Shown piece by piece: positions 48,797-57,842 of a DNA stretch of 64,000 nucleotides. Within the stretch, counting starts at the first letter, position 1; the number at the start of each line of letters is the position of its first letter. The DNA lies in contig NZ_JNWO01000003.1 of the NCBI RefSeq assembly GCF_000716435.1, positions 1 through 64,000 on the forward strand. The letters are read 5' to 3'. The notes under the pieces are model-generated. The model worked only from the letters and a program-made list of their open reading frames with translations, did not search any database and was not told the DNA's origin. A program made the position numbers and the translations under genes. The DNA comes from Streptomyces xylophagus (lineage in GTDB: Bacteria > Actinomycetota > Actinomycetes > Streptomycetales > Streptomycetaceae).

Positions 48797-50137
48797 ATGA
48801 ACGAGCTGGTGCCGGGCGGCAATCTGCCCCTCCCGGGCGGCGCCCTCACCTTGCGCGTGCCCGGTTCCTTCGACGTGTCGGCGCTGATCACGGACGAGAG
48901 CGGCAAGGTCGGCGGTGACGCGGACTTCGTGTTCTACAACCAGCCGACCGCGCCCGGAGCCCGCCTCCAGGGCGACACCCTGACCGTCGACCCCGCCCGT
49001 CTGCGCACCGGCGCCGCGCGGGTCACGGTCGTCATCAGCCCCGCCGAACCCGGCACCCCGCTGGGCCGCCTGCCCGCACCGACCCTGCACGCCACCGACG
49101 CCGGAGGCCGGCCGCTCGCCCGCTTCACCCCGCCCCGCCCGCAACGGGAGACCGTCCTCCTCCTCGCCGAGCTCTACCGACGCGGCCCGGGCTGGAAACT
49201 GCGCGCACTGGGGCAGGGGTACGCCGACGGACTCGCGGGCATCGCACGGGACTTCGGCGTGGATGTCGTCGAGGACGCGGGTCCCGGCCCCGTGCCCGCA
49301 CCCCGGTCGGCATCCCCGACCGGCCGCCCCGCCTCGTCCTCCCCCGGCTCCCCGGCACCCGACCCCACCGGCTTCCTCACCCTGGTCAACTCGGCCCGCG
49401 CCAATGCCGGTTCCCCGCCCGTCTCCCTCGACCCCCGCCTCGCCTCCGCCGCACAAGGGCACGCCGCCGACATGGCAGCCGCCGGACGCCTCAGCACCGA
49501 GAGCCGCGACGGCACCTCGGTGTACCAGCGGGTGAGCCACGCCGGGTACGCCTATCTCACCGTCGGCGAGCACCTGGTCTCCGGCCCGCGCACCCCCGCG
49601 GAGTTCGTCGACTACTGCCTCCGCACCGAACAGGCCCGACACACGCTGCTGGAGCGGGCCTTCACGCACGTGGGACTGGCCCAAGCCGTCGATCCCCGCT
49701 CCGGTGACGTCTACTGGACGGCGTTGTGGGCGACGCCGATCACCACGGGCAACCTGGCCCAAACGGCGGCGAAAGTCGTCGAGTTGACCAATGCGGAGCG
49801 TGCCAGGGCCGGGCTGCCTCCCCTGGCCGTAGACCCATTGCTGGCCGCCGCCGCGCAGGCACACAGCACGGACATGGTGGCCCGCGCCTTCTACTCGCAC
49901 ACCTCCCCCGACGGCTCCCAGCCCTGGGACCGGGCCGCCGCCGCGGGCTCGCGCAGGCGCACGATCGGCGAGAACATCGCCTGCGGTCAGCGCTCCGCCG
50001 CCGAGGTCGTGGAGGGCTGGATGAACAGCCCAGGCCACCGCGCCAACATCCTCAAGCCGGACTTCACCCACATAGGCATCGGCTTCGCGGGTGGAGGACA
50101 GATGGGGACGTACTGGACGCAACTCTTCGGCGCCTGA
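48797..50137 (+). CDS. TerD-domain protein fused to two CAP (SCP/PR-1) domains
   Basis: 446 aa. Residues 1-165 match a TerD domain (LVPGGNLPLPGGALTLRV, GGDADFVFYNQP, VVISPAEPGTPLG, ETVLLLAELYRRGPGWKLRALGQGYADGL). A Pro/Ser linker (about 166-195) follows. CAP domain 1 (about 198-318) is degenerate: the GENIA-like motif reads VGEHLV. CAP domain 2 (about 325-446) is canonical, with NAERARAGLPPL, SHTSPDG, GENIACG, NSPGHRANIL and FTHIGIGF. There is no signal peptide, so the CAP domains are unusual in being predicted cytoplasmic. TerD proteins act in tellurite/stress modules. It is followed by an AIM24-family gene 66 bp later. Confidence 0.86.
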   Translation: MNELVPGGNLPLPGGALTLRVPGSFDVSALITDESGKVGGDADFVFYNQPTAPGARLQGDTLTVDPARLRTGAARVTVVISPAEPGTPLGRLPAPTLHATDAGGRPLARFTPPRPQRETVLLLAELYRRGPGWKLRALGQGYADGLAGIARDFGVDVVEDAGPGPVPAPRSASPTGRPASSSPGSPAPDPTGFLTLVNSARANAGSPPVSLDPRLASAAQGHAADMAAAGRLSTESRDGTSVYQRVSHAGYAYLTVGEHLVSGPRTPAEFVDYCLRTEQARHTLLERAFTHVGLAQAVDPRSGDVYWTALWATPITTGNLAQTAAKVVELTNAERARAGLPPLAVDPLLAAAAQAHSTDMVARAFYSHTSPDGSQPWDRAAAAGSRRRTIGENIACGQRSAAEVVEGWMNSPGHRANILKPDFTHIGIGFAGGGQMGTYWTQLFGA

Positions 50138-50203
50138 CCGTCCGACGCGGTCACCCCCTCCTCGATCTTGGCGGAATGAGATCTTCCGGGCCAGGATGCC
50201 CGC

Positions 50204-50881
50204 ATGAAGGGTGATCTGTTTTCCAGTGAGCACATGGTGCAGCCGGCCACCGCGCCGGGCATGACCGTCGAGAATGCCAAGTGCATCAGGTACGCGGTCA
50301 ACGGCGAGATGCTCGCCCGCCAGGGGGCGATGATCGCCTACCGCGGCAACCTCCAGTTCGAGCGCAAGGGCCAGGGCGTGGGCGGCATGCTCAAGCGCGC
50401 GGTCACCGGTGAGGGCCTGCCGTTGATGGCGGTGCGCGGGCAGGGCGAGGCGTGGTTCGCGCACGAGGCGCAGAACTGTTTCGTGGTCGAGATCGATCCC
50501 GGTGACGAGTTCACCGTCAACGGTCGCAACGTCCTGTGTTTCGACGCCTCGTTGTCGTACGCGATCAAGACGGTGAAGGGCTCCGGCATCGCGGGCGGCG
50601 GTCTCTTCAACAGCGTCTTCACCGGACAGGGCAAGCTCGGCCTGGTCTGCGAGGGCAACCCGCTGGTCATACCCGTCTCACCGCAGTACCCGGTGTTCGT
50701 CGACACGGACGCGGTGGTCGGCTGGTCGGCCAACCTCCGGACCTCGCTGCACCGTTCACAGTCCATCGGGTCGATGCTGCGCGGCGGCTCCGGCGAGGCC
50801 GTCCAACTCATGCTCCAGGGCGAGGGGTTCGTCGTCGTACGGCCCAGCGAAGTGACTCCGCAGAAGGCGCAGCAGCACTGA
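50204..50881 (+). CDS. AIM24 family protein
   Basis: 225 aa beta-rich protein with the AIM24 (TIGR00266/DUF124-like) pattern: GEMLARQGAMIAYRGNLQFE, GEGLPLMAVRGQGEAWFA, VVEIDPGDEFTVNGRNVLCFD and LVCEGNPLVIPV. AIM24 proteins are of unknown biochemical role in bacteria and are often encoded with TerD-type genes, as here. Cytoplasmic. Same strand as the TerD-CAP gene, probably an operon. Confidence 0.87.
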   Translation: MKGDLFSSEHMVQPATAPGMTVENAKCIRYAVNGEMLARQGAMIAYRGNLQFERKGQGVGGMLKRAVTGEGLPLMAVRGQGEAWFAHEAQNCFVVEIDPGDEFTVNGRNVLCFDASLSYAIKTVKGSGIAGGGLFNSVFTGQGKLGLVCEGNPLVIPVSPQYPVFVDTDAVVGWSANLRTSLHRSQSIGSMLRGGSGEAVQLMLQGEGFVVVRPSEVTPQKAQQH

Positions 50882-50979
50882 GTTCCGGTCCGCCACCCAC
50901 CCTGAAACATGTTGACCTGCGGGTCCTTTCCGGGTCAGGGTCGGAGGCGGCACGGAACACCTTGCCCCGTGCCGGAAGG

Positions 50980-51948
50980 ATGACTGCCTTGATCGGCATC
51001 TCGGACATCGAAGCCGCCGGCGAGCGGATCGCCGGACACGTCGTACGCACCCCGACCGTGGAGAGTTTCGGGCTCTCGGAGCTGCTCGGTGTCCCGGTCA
51101 CGACGAAGCTGGAGCTGCTGCAGCGCACGGGTTCCTTCAAGGCGCGCGGTGCGACGGCGAAGCTGCTGTCGCTCGGCGGGGGCGAGTTGGCGGCCGGGGT
51201 GGTGGCGGTCAGCGGCGGCAATCACGGGATCGCGCTCGCGGTCATGGCGGCGGCGCTCGATGTGAAGGCGACGGTGGTCATGCCGCGTTCGGCACCCGCA
51301 CGGTCCGTGGCGCTGGTGGAGGCGGCGGGCGCGTCGCTGCGGCTGACGGACGACATGCCGAGCGCGTTCGAGCTGGTGAACCGCTTGCGGGACGAGGGGC
51401 TGACCCTGGTCCACCCGTTCGACGACCCGGTGGTGATCGCCGGACAGGGCACCGTGGGGCTGGAGTTCGCGGACGACGCCGGTGAACTCACCGACGTACT
51501 GGTCAGCATCGGCGGCGGTGGCCTGATCGCCGGGATCGCCGCCGCCCTGCACGCCCGACGGCCCGGCATCCGGGTCTGGGGCGTGGAGACCGAGGGCGCC
51601 GAGGCCATGTCCGCGGCGCTGGCGGCGGGCGGCCCGGTGCCGGTGACGCCGTCGTCGATCGTGACCACGCTCAGCGCGCCGGCCGTGTCGCAGCTGACCT
51701 ACGACCATGTGTCGGCCCTCGTCACCGACGTACTGACCGTCTCCGACCGGGACGCCGTGCGAGGGTGTCTCGACCTCGCCGAGCACGCCAAGGTGTGGAC
51801 CGAGCCCGCCGCGGGCTGTCTGTTGCCCGCCACCCGGCAGGTGCTGGAGCGGGTCGGCGACGGGGCCCGGCTCGGGCTCGTGGTGTGCGGGGGCAACGCG
51901 ACGGTCGGGGAGATCGCGGACTGGTCGGAACGCTTCGGGCTGCGCTGA
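50980..51948 (+). CDS. PLP-dependent threonine/serine dehydratase-like enzyme
   Basis: 322 aa, fold type II PLP enzyme. SFKARGA near residues 51-57 holds the PLP-binding Lys, SGGNHGIA is the substrate loop, IGGGGLIAG near 172 is the phosphate-binding glycine-rich loop, and VVCGGNATVG is near the end. There is no C-terminal ACT domain, as in catabolic or serine-racemase-like enzymes. It may deaminate L-threonine/serine or racemise serine. ATG 50980 is adjacent to GGAAGG, unusually close; a TTG at 50989 would have better spacing. Confidence 0.87.
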   Translation: MTALIGISDIEAAGERIAGHVVRTPTVESFGLSELLGVPVTTKLELLQRTGSFKARGATAKLLSLGGGELAAGVVAVSGGNHGIALAVMAAALDVKATVVMPRSAPARSVALVEAAGASLRLTDDMPSAFELVNRLRDEGLTLVHPFDDPVVIAGQGTVGLEFADDAGELTDVLVSIGGGGLIAGIAAALHARRPGIRVWGVETEGAEAMSAALAAGGPVPVTPSSIVTTLSAPAVSQLTYDHVSALVTDVLTVSDRDAVRGCLDLAEHAKVWTEPAAGCLLPATRQVLERVGDGARLGLVVCGGNATVGEIADWSERFGLR

Positions 51949-52280
51949 CTTCCCGTCGTACGAGGAGGAGCGGCAGAGCCTGGGACGGGTCGGCCGCGTG
52001 GCTGCCGGCAGGGCCTCGTCCGGCGCGAGCCGCGGTCGAAGTGCGGGCCTGTGCGACCCACCGGCGCCTCACGCGGCGGGACCTCGAGAAAACACACCCG
52101 TGGGAGTGACCGCCACAAGGCTGACGTCAACACCCGGTCGACGTACGGCTGTCCGTGACCGCACGGGCGTCGAACGGAGCTTCCCCGAGCGCGCCGCCGG
52201 CTGAACCTCCGGAGCTGTCCCCGCGTATGAATTCCGCAGAGACAGCTCCGGTCTCAGCCACGGGACGGAAGGAGAGCACC
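51949..52280. other. Non-coding region, 332 bp
   Basis: No convincing gene. The notable element is the inverted repeat at 52209-52251 close to the next start. Confidence 0.45.
52209..52251 (+). promoter_or_regulatory. Long-spaced inverted repeat upstream of the next gene
   Basis: CCGGAGCTGTC (52209-52219) and GACAGCTCCGG (52241-52251) are perfect 11-bp arms 21 nt apart, ending 17 bp before the ribosome binding site of the gene at 52281. It may be a leader hairpin or operator. Confidence 0.55.
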
Positions 52281-53156
52281 GTGCCCACACCGCCCGAGTC
52301 CGACGCACCGGACGACCGCACCGCGCTGGAACCCATCCGCGTGCTGCGCCCGCGCCGCACCGACGCGCTGGCCCAACTGCTCGACGACATACGCCAGGAC
52401 AAGGACTACCGCAGCCACACACCCCTGACCGCACCCCTCCCCCACACCCCGACCGACGGCGAGACAGAGGAACTCCCGCCCGTCCCCGGCAGCAGGACGG
52501 AGAAGCTCCCCGTACCCGACGGCAACGCCCGCCCGCCGCGCTCCGTGGACCGCCCACACCTGGGGCCCGGACAGCGCCGGGCGGCCGTGGTGATCGGGCT
52601 CGCGGCGGCGGCCGTCGCCGGCTTCGGCTGTTCCCTCCTGCTCCCCGGCCCCACCGAGGCCGCCCCGGCCGCACCCTCGGCGAGCGCGTCAGCCGCCCCG
52701 ACGTCGGCCGCCCCCACCTCAGCCGGCCCGAGCGCACCCGGCGCCACCGACACCCTGACCAACCCCGGCTTCGAATCGGGCACCGTCTCGCCGTGGAACT
52801 GCTCCGGCACCTCGGGCTCGATCGTCACCTCCCCCGTCCACTCGGGCTCCAAAGCCCTCCAGGGGACGGTGAGTTCGCGCGACACCGCGCAGTGCGACCA
52901 GACCGTCGCGGTACGGCCCGACACCACCTACTCACTCAGCGGTTGGGTCCGCGGCTCCTACGTCTACCTGGGCGTGAACGACGGCACCTCCACCTGGACC
53001 ACATCTCCCTCCCACTACAGCCGACTGACCATCTCCTTCACCACGGACGCATCCCAAACCAGCGCGACCATCTACGTGCACGGCTGGTACGCACAGGGCA
53101 GCTACTACGCCGACGACATCACCCTGACCGGGCCCGGTGGCGGCAGTCGTACCTGA
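52281..53156 (+). CDS. Membrane-anchored protein with carbohydrate-binding-like C-terminal domain
   Basis: 291 aa, type II membrane topology. A charged cytoplasmic N-terminal part (about 1-95) is followed by one TM helix near 101-120 (RRAAVVIGLAAAAVAGFG) and an Ala/Ser/Pro/Thr linker. A C-terminal beta-sandwich (about 160-285) resembles CBM4/9-type modules: NPGFESGTVSPWNCSGT, HSGSKALQG, QTVAVRPDTTYSLSGWVRG, YYADDITLTG. GTG 52281 has GGAAGGAGAG upstream. No catalytic domain. It may tether to cell-wall or exogenous glycan; inferred. Confidence 0.75.
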   Translation: MPTPPESDAPDDRTALEPIRVLRPRRTDALAQLLDDIRQDKDYRSHTPLTAPLPHTPTDGETEELPPVPGSRTEKLPVPDGNARPPRSVDRPHLGPGQRRAAVVIGLAAAAVAGFGCSLLLPGPTEAAPAAPSASASAAPTSAAPTSAGPSAPGATDTLTNPGFESGTVSPWNCSGTSGSIVTSPVHSGSKALQGTVSSRDTAQCDQTVAVRPDTTYSLSGWVRGSYVYLGVNDGTSTWTTSPSHYSRLTISFTTDASQTSATIYVHGWYAQGSYYADDITLTGPGGGSRT

Positions 53157-53422
53157 GACGATGCGGCGGGTGCAGGGCCGTTCACGGGCAGTACGGTGCA
53201 GCCGCACGTGGCGAGGGCGCCCTCCCTGCCCGACAGACCGGCGCCACATCCTGAAACCAGAGCAGCCCGGCACCAGCCACCCAAAGGTGTCCACGGCGGA
53301 GTCCTGCCATCCCCCAGAGAACCCCTCGCCCCACGGGACCGCCCCCACGAACGCCCGTCCGGCCACCCCGAGACCGACCGGATACAGTGCGCGAGACGGC
53401 AGCCCGGTCAGAGAGGGGAAGC

Positions 53423-54631
53423 GTGACCGACACCAGCGACACCCGACCCGCCGACGGTGAAATACAGGCTCCGCGGCGGAGCCGACTGCACCGCGTGATG
53501 CGCTATCTCCCCCTGATCGCCCCCGTCCTTCTGTGGGCCGTGCCCTGCGGGGTGCTCCTGTACACCGGCCAGCACTGGCCGCTGCCCGTCACACTGACCG
53601 GCACCGCCCTGTTCGTCCTCGGCCTCGTCGGCATGCCGCTCGCGATGGGGCGCGGCCACGGCCGGCGCCAGCAGGACCGGGCGGCGATCGTCGGTGACAC
53701 CCTGCTGGGCGCCAGCTGGGTCCTGTTCACCTGGTCGATCCTGCTCGGCGTCCTGCTGCGGCTCGCCCTGACCGTGGCCGGCGTCGGCGAGAGCCAGGAC
53801 CGGGCCCGCATCGTCGCGTGGGCCGTCCTCGGCACCACCGCCGTGCTGCTCGCCTGGGGATACGCCGAAGCCCGCCGCGTGCCCCGCGTACGCAGCCTCG
53901 ACGTGCAACTCCCGCGTCTGGGCGCCGGGTTGGACGGCACCCGAGTCGTCCTCATCACCGACACCCACTACGGCCCGCTCGACCGCGCCCGCTGGTCGGA
54001 GCGGGTGTGCGAGACGGTGAACACGCTGGAGGCCGACCTGGTCTGCCACACCGGCGACATCGCGGACGGCACGGCCCAACGCCGCCGCGCCCAGGCCCTC
54101 CCCCTCGGCACCGTGCGAGCCACCCACGCCCGGGTCTACGTCACCGGCAACCACGAGTACTACAGCGAAGCGCAGGGCTGGGTCGACCTGATGGGCGAGC
54201 TGGGCTGGGAGCCGCTGCGCAACCGCCATCTGCTGCTCGAACGCGGAGGCGACACCCTCGTGGTCGCCGGCGTGGACGACGTCACCGCCGAGTCCTCCGG
54301 CCTGCCGGGCCACCGCGCCCACCTCACCGGTGCCCTGAACGGCGCCGACCCCGACCTGCCCGTCCTGCTCCTGGCTCACCAGCCCAAGTTCATCGACCGG
54401 GCGGCAGCCGCCGGCATCGACCTCCAGCTCTCCGGCCACACCCACGGCGGACAGATCTGGCCCTTCCACCACCTGGTCCGCCTCGACCAGCCCGCCCTCG
54501 CCGGCCTCAGCCGGCACGGCATCCGCACCCTCCTCTACACCAGCCGCGGCACCGGCTTCTGGGGCCCGCCGTTCCGCGTCTTCGCCCCCAGCGAGATCAC
54601 CCTGCTCGTGCTCCGCTCTCCCTCTCCGTAG
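53423..54631 (+). CDS. Membrane-bound metallophosphoesterase
   Basis: 402 aa. About four N-terminal TM helices (between 25 and 155) precede a calcineurin-like phosphoesterase domain: ITDTHYGPL near 179, HTGDIADG near 210, TGNHEYY near 240, LAHQP near 320 and GHTHGGQ near 338. The set of metal ligands is complete. Similar to YkuE/YaeI-like proteins. Substrate unknown, perhaps a lipid or nucleotide intermediate. GTG 53423 with GAGGGGAAG upstream. Confidence 0.9.
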   Translation: MTDTSDTRPADGEIQAPRRSRLHRVMRYLPLIAPVLLWAVPCGVLLYTGQHWPLPVTLTGTALFVLGLVGMPLAMGRGHGRRQQDRAAIVGDTLLGASWVLFTWSILLGVLLRLALTVAGVGESQDRARIVAWAVLGTTAVLLAWGYAEARRVPRVRSLDVQLPRLGAGLDGTRVVLITDTHYGPLDRARWSERVCETVNTLEADLVCHTGDIADGTAQRRRAQALPLGTVRATHARVYVTGNHEYYSEAQGWVDLMGELGWEPLRNRHLLLERGGDTLVVAGVDDVTAESSGLPGHRAHLTGALNGADPDLPVLLLAHQPKFIDRAAAAGIDLQLSGHTHGGQIWPFHHLVRLDQPALAGLSRHGIRTLLYTSRGTGFWGPPFRVFAPSEITLLVLRSPSP

Positions 54632-55038
54632 CACTGCGGGGAAACCGTCGACGAATCCAACGTCAGGGTGCGCACTTCCGCGGGAACTTCCGGGAACCGC
54701 CAGGTGGACGCGGGAAGTCGCCACGCACAGGGACCGGCCCCGACCAGGCAAGAGGAACTGGTCAGAGAACCAACGGCAGGAAAGTTTCACGTTACCGCTG
54801 GTTACCACCAGGTAGGGCAACAATATTTCACCACCGGAGTCCCCGGAGCGAATTCGTGACCCCTCGACACGAGCCGCGACCTGGTACCTCCCCGCGACCG
54901 TATTTCCTCGCACACGCGCTCGCCGCGATTGAATAAAAGGCAAGAACCAGTGGGGAATTGGGTTTCCTTTGAACCACCCCATCACAGTCGCCGTACTTCT
55001 GGGAAAGGTGAGAGCCCGGGGTTCAGCGAGGGATGGCC
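54632..55038. other. Intergenic region, 407 bp, regulatory features only
   Basis: No coding frame is convincing. An AT-richer island (about 54778-54830) contains the palindrome CTGGT-TACC-ACCAG (54798-54811) and, before it, GACCAG/CTGGTC arms (54742-54763). A possible promoter of the kinase-like gene is TTGAAC at 54969-54974 with GTACTT 18 bp later. Long leader for a Streptomyces gene. Confidence 0.4.
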
Positions 55039-56676
55039 ATGGTCGAGACGCACGTCTCCGCACAGGAGTTGGTCGCCGGCAGATACCGGCTCATGGAGGT
55101 CGCGCATCGCGAGACGAACCGTGTGTCCTGGTACGGCGAGGACATGGCCGCCGAACGCCCCTGCCTTCTCACGCAGGTGACGCTTCCCGCCGCGCTGGAC
55201 GAGGAGAGCGCCCGCCGGACGACCGCCGCGATCCGGCGCACGTCCGAGATCATGGTGCTGCTCAGTCCCACCCGGGTCGCCCCGGTCGTCGACGCCGTCG
55301 AGGAGGGCGGCACGCTGTGGACGGTCACCGACTGGATCGACGGCACGCCGCTCGGCGAACTCCTCGCCCAGCAGGGCACGTTCCACTATGTGCGGGCGGC
55401 CCGCATCGGACTCGAGCTGCTCGACATCCTGGAGGCGGCGCACAGCGAGGGCATCACCCACGGCGAACTCAGCCCCGGCCAGGTCTTCGTACGGGACCGG
55501 GGCACCGTCGTCCTCACCGGCTTCGGACTCGCGGGCGCCACCCTCGCCCCGCGGATCACCGCGCCGTCGTACGCCTCCCCCGAACAGGCCCGCGACGAGC
55601 GCATCGGGCCGGCCGCCGACCTGTGGGCGCTGGGCGCGATCCTCTACACACTGGTCGAGGGACACCCGCCGTTCCGCGACCGGGGCCGCCCCGAGGCGAC
55701 CCTGAAGGGCGTGGACCGGCTCCCGATGCGCGCCCCGTCGCGCGCCGGACCGCTGGCGCAGGTCGTGCTGGGGCTGCTGCGCAAGGACTCCCGGGAACGG
55801 CTGACCCGCCCGCTGGTCCGCGAGTCCCTCACCCGCATCCTCAACGACGACCCGTACGCCGACCGGCTGGTGGATCCGGTGCCCCGGCTACGACGGGCCT
55901 ACGACGCCTTCCGCGGGGCGGGGACCACCTGGAGCGGCCGTGGCATGGCCGCCGGGACCGCCCTCGCCGTCGGCACCGTCACGGTCGCCGTCCTCGCCGC
56001 CACTCACCATCTCCCCGGCACCCAGTCCTCGGCGGCGGCCACCCCCTCGCCCCTCCCGACCGCCTCCGCGTCGGTCACCACACCCGGCGAGAATGTCGAC
56101 GGCCACGCCTACAGCCCCTCCGCCACGCCTTCGCCCTCCACCTCCACCTCCACCACGCCCTCGACCTCGCCCTCCGTCAGCGCGTCGCCCTCCGCCACCG
56201 GCTCGGTGCTGCCGGCCGGATTCCGTGAGTTCAAGGCACCGGAGGGCTTCTCGGTCGCGCTCCCCAAGGGCTGGAAGGTGCTGGAGACCCAGCACGCGTC
56301 CGATGACGCGTACCGCGTCACCTTCGGCGCCTCGGGCGACCCGCGCACGCTGGCCGTGACGTACAGCACTCAGGCGGGCCCGGACCCGGTCGCCGTGTGG
56401 CGCGACGACGTGCTGCCGGGGCTGAAGCAGATCGACGGCTTCCAGCAGATCGGCGACATCAAGGCCACGACGTACCAGGGCGACAAGGCCGCCGACCTGG
56501 AGTGGCTCTTCGGCACCGGCAGCGACCGGCAGCACACCTTCGGGCGTGGTTTCCTGATCGGCGGCGGACGCAGTTTCTCGCTACGGTGGACGACGCCCGC
56601 CGACGAGTGGAACGACGCGGCCAACCGCCAGGCGCTGCAGACCTTCCTGAAGACCTTCCGGCGGGAATCGAACTGA
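55039..56676 (+). CDS. Hanks-type pseudokinase with TM helix and extracellular domain
   Basis: 545 aa. Residues about 10-270 have the overall kinase outline, with SPEQARDERIGPAADLWALGAILYTLVEGHPPF well conserved. The key residues are missing: no Gly-rich loop, no invariant Lys (CLLTQVTL), HGELSPGQ in place of HRDLKxxN (near 140), and TGFG in place of DFG. A TM helix near 302-324 is followed by a Ser/Thr/Pro linker and an extracellular domain of about 145 residues (FREFKAPEGFSVALPKGW..., ending QALQTFLKTFRRESN). A ligand-responsive scaffold or anchor is inferred. ATG 55039 is preferred over ATG 55033 because GAGGG is 6 nt upstream of it. Confidence 0.86.
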   Translation: MVETHVSAQELVAGRYRLMEVAHRETNRVSWYGEDMAAERPCLLTQVTLPAALDEESARRTTAAIRRTSEIMVLLSPTRVAPVVDAVEEGGTLWTVTDWIDGTPLGELLAQQGTFHYVRAARIGLELLDILEAAHSEGITHGELSPGQVFVRDRGTVVLTGFGLAGATLAPRITAPSYASPEQARDERIGPAADLWALGAILYTLVEGHPPFRDRGRPEATLKGVDRLPMRAPSRAGPLAQVVLGLLRKDSRERLTRPLVRESLTRILNDDPYADRLVDPVPRLRRAYDAFRGAGTTWSGRGMAAGTALAVGTVTVAVLAATHHLPGTQSSAAATPSPLPTASASVTTPGENVDGHAYSPSATPSPSTSTSTTPSTSPSVSASPSATGSVLPAGFREFKAPEGFSVALPKGWKVLETQHASDDAYRVTFGASGDPRTLAVTYSTQAGPDPVAVWRDDVLPGLKQIDGFQQIGDIKATTYQGDKAADLEWLFGTGSDRQHTFGRGFLIGGGRSFSLRWTTPADEWNDAANRQALQTFLKTFRRESN

Positions 56677-56782
56677 CGGCACTGACGGCGACGCGAGGGC
56701 CGGGCACTCAAACCAGCGGCAATGGGTGGATATAGGCTGCCTGTTCGCACCATGCCTCATCACAAGCCCAGGAGAGTCCGCC

Positions 56783-57814
56783 TTGACCGTAGTGATCGAC
56801 CAGGCCGAGACGTCCTTCACCGCCCTCGACGACGCCGGCCTCGTCGCCCGGGACGCGCACGAGTTCGGAGCCTACGCCCGCACCGGCGGCTGGGCCTTCG
56901 GCCTCAAGGTGGCGCGCAGCGTGCGGCCCGGCGGGCAGAGCGCGGACGAGACGCCGAAGGTCTCCGCGAAGGAGTTCGCCGAACTCGCCGACTGCTCCCC
57001 CGAGCGCGTCATGCGCTACTACAAGGCGTGGGACCGGGCCGCGGACGACGGTCTCGTCCCGCACTTCGAGGCGCTGGCCCCCGGCCAGGAGGTCGAACTC
57101 CCGGACGCCGACGTGTGGTTGAACTACTACGTCTCCCGTTCCAGCGCCACCTCGGAACGCGGCACCGCCATCTCCGAGGCCGCCGAGGCGGAAGGCATCC
57201 GCCCCACCAAGGCACTTGAGGTCGCGGAGAACCCGACCGCGCTGCGCGCCGCGATCCTCGCCGACCCGTCCACCGCCCGGGCGGCCCGGCAGGCACTGCT
57301 GGACCGAGTGCGTGAAGACCCCGAACTGCAGGCCGAGTTGGCCCGCGACGTCGTCCGCACCGACGACCTGAAGAAGGCCGTCGCGACGGAGAGCCGCTCG
57401 GCGGACCGGATCGGCTACGTCCGACAGATCGCCGAGTCGGGCCAGATCAAGACCCCCGCCGGACAGACCGTCGACGCGCCCCTCGACGTACGCCAGGAGG
57501 CCGAGCGGCATCTGTCGCTGCTCGACGAGCTGGAGGACGGCGAGGACACCGGCGGGTGGGCCACCGAGGCCTACGACACCATGAAGAACCTGGTCGTCGA
57601 GACGGTGGAGGCCGACCCCGAACTGCGCGTCCAGGAACGGCGGACGAAGTTCTACAGCAGTCTCCAGAAGGCCACGAAGGCCTTCGAGGAGCTCACCTTC
57701 GACGACGCCCAGGACTTCTACGAGGACGACATGGTCCAGCGTCTGGAGGAACTCCAGCAGGCCATCGACAGCTGCCTCAACGCACTGCGCAAGACCACCA
57801 CTCCGGCTGAGTAG
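56783..57814 (+). CDS. Unidentified HTH-like protein, 343 aa
   Basis: No family recognised with certainty. The region VSAKEFAELADCSPERVMRYYKAWDRAA (near 58-85) looks like a helix-turn-helix. The rest is highly charged and helical (VREDPELQAELARDVV..., DLKKAVATESRS, EELQQAIDSCLNALRKT), suggesting coiled coil or a DNA-organising role. The frame starts with TTG 56783, supported by GGAGAG 6 nt upstream; no better ATG or GTG is available in the right place. It follows the pseudokinase by 106 bp. The TTG start and good codon use argue that it is real. Confidence 0.75.
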   Translation: MTVVIDQAETSFTALDDAGLVARDAHEFGAYARTGGWAFGLKVARSVRPGGQSADETPKVSAKEFAELADCSPERVMRYYKAWDRAADDGLVPHFEALAPGQEVELPDADVWLNYYVSRSSATSERGTAISEAAEAEGIRPTKALEVAENPTALRAAILADPSTARAARQALLDRVREDPELQAELARDVVRTDDLKKAVATESRSADRIGYVRQIAESGQIKTPAGQTVDAPLDVRQEAERHLSLLDELEDGEDTGGWATEAYDTMKNLVVETVEADPELRVQERRTKFYSSLQKATKAFEELTFDDAQDFYEDDMVQRLEELQQAIDSCLNALRKTTTPAE

Positions 57815-57842
57815 CCGTACTCATGTAGCGCCTTCGGCCTTC

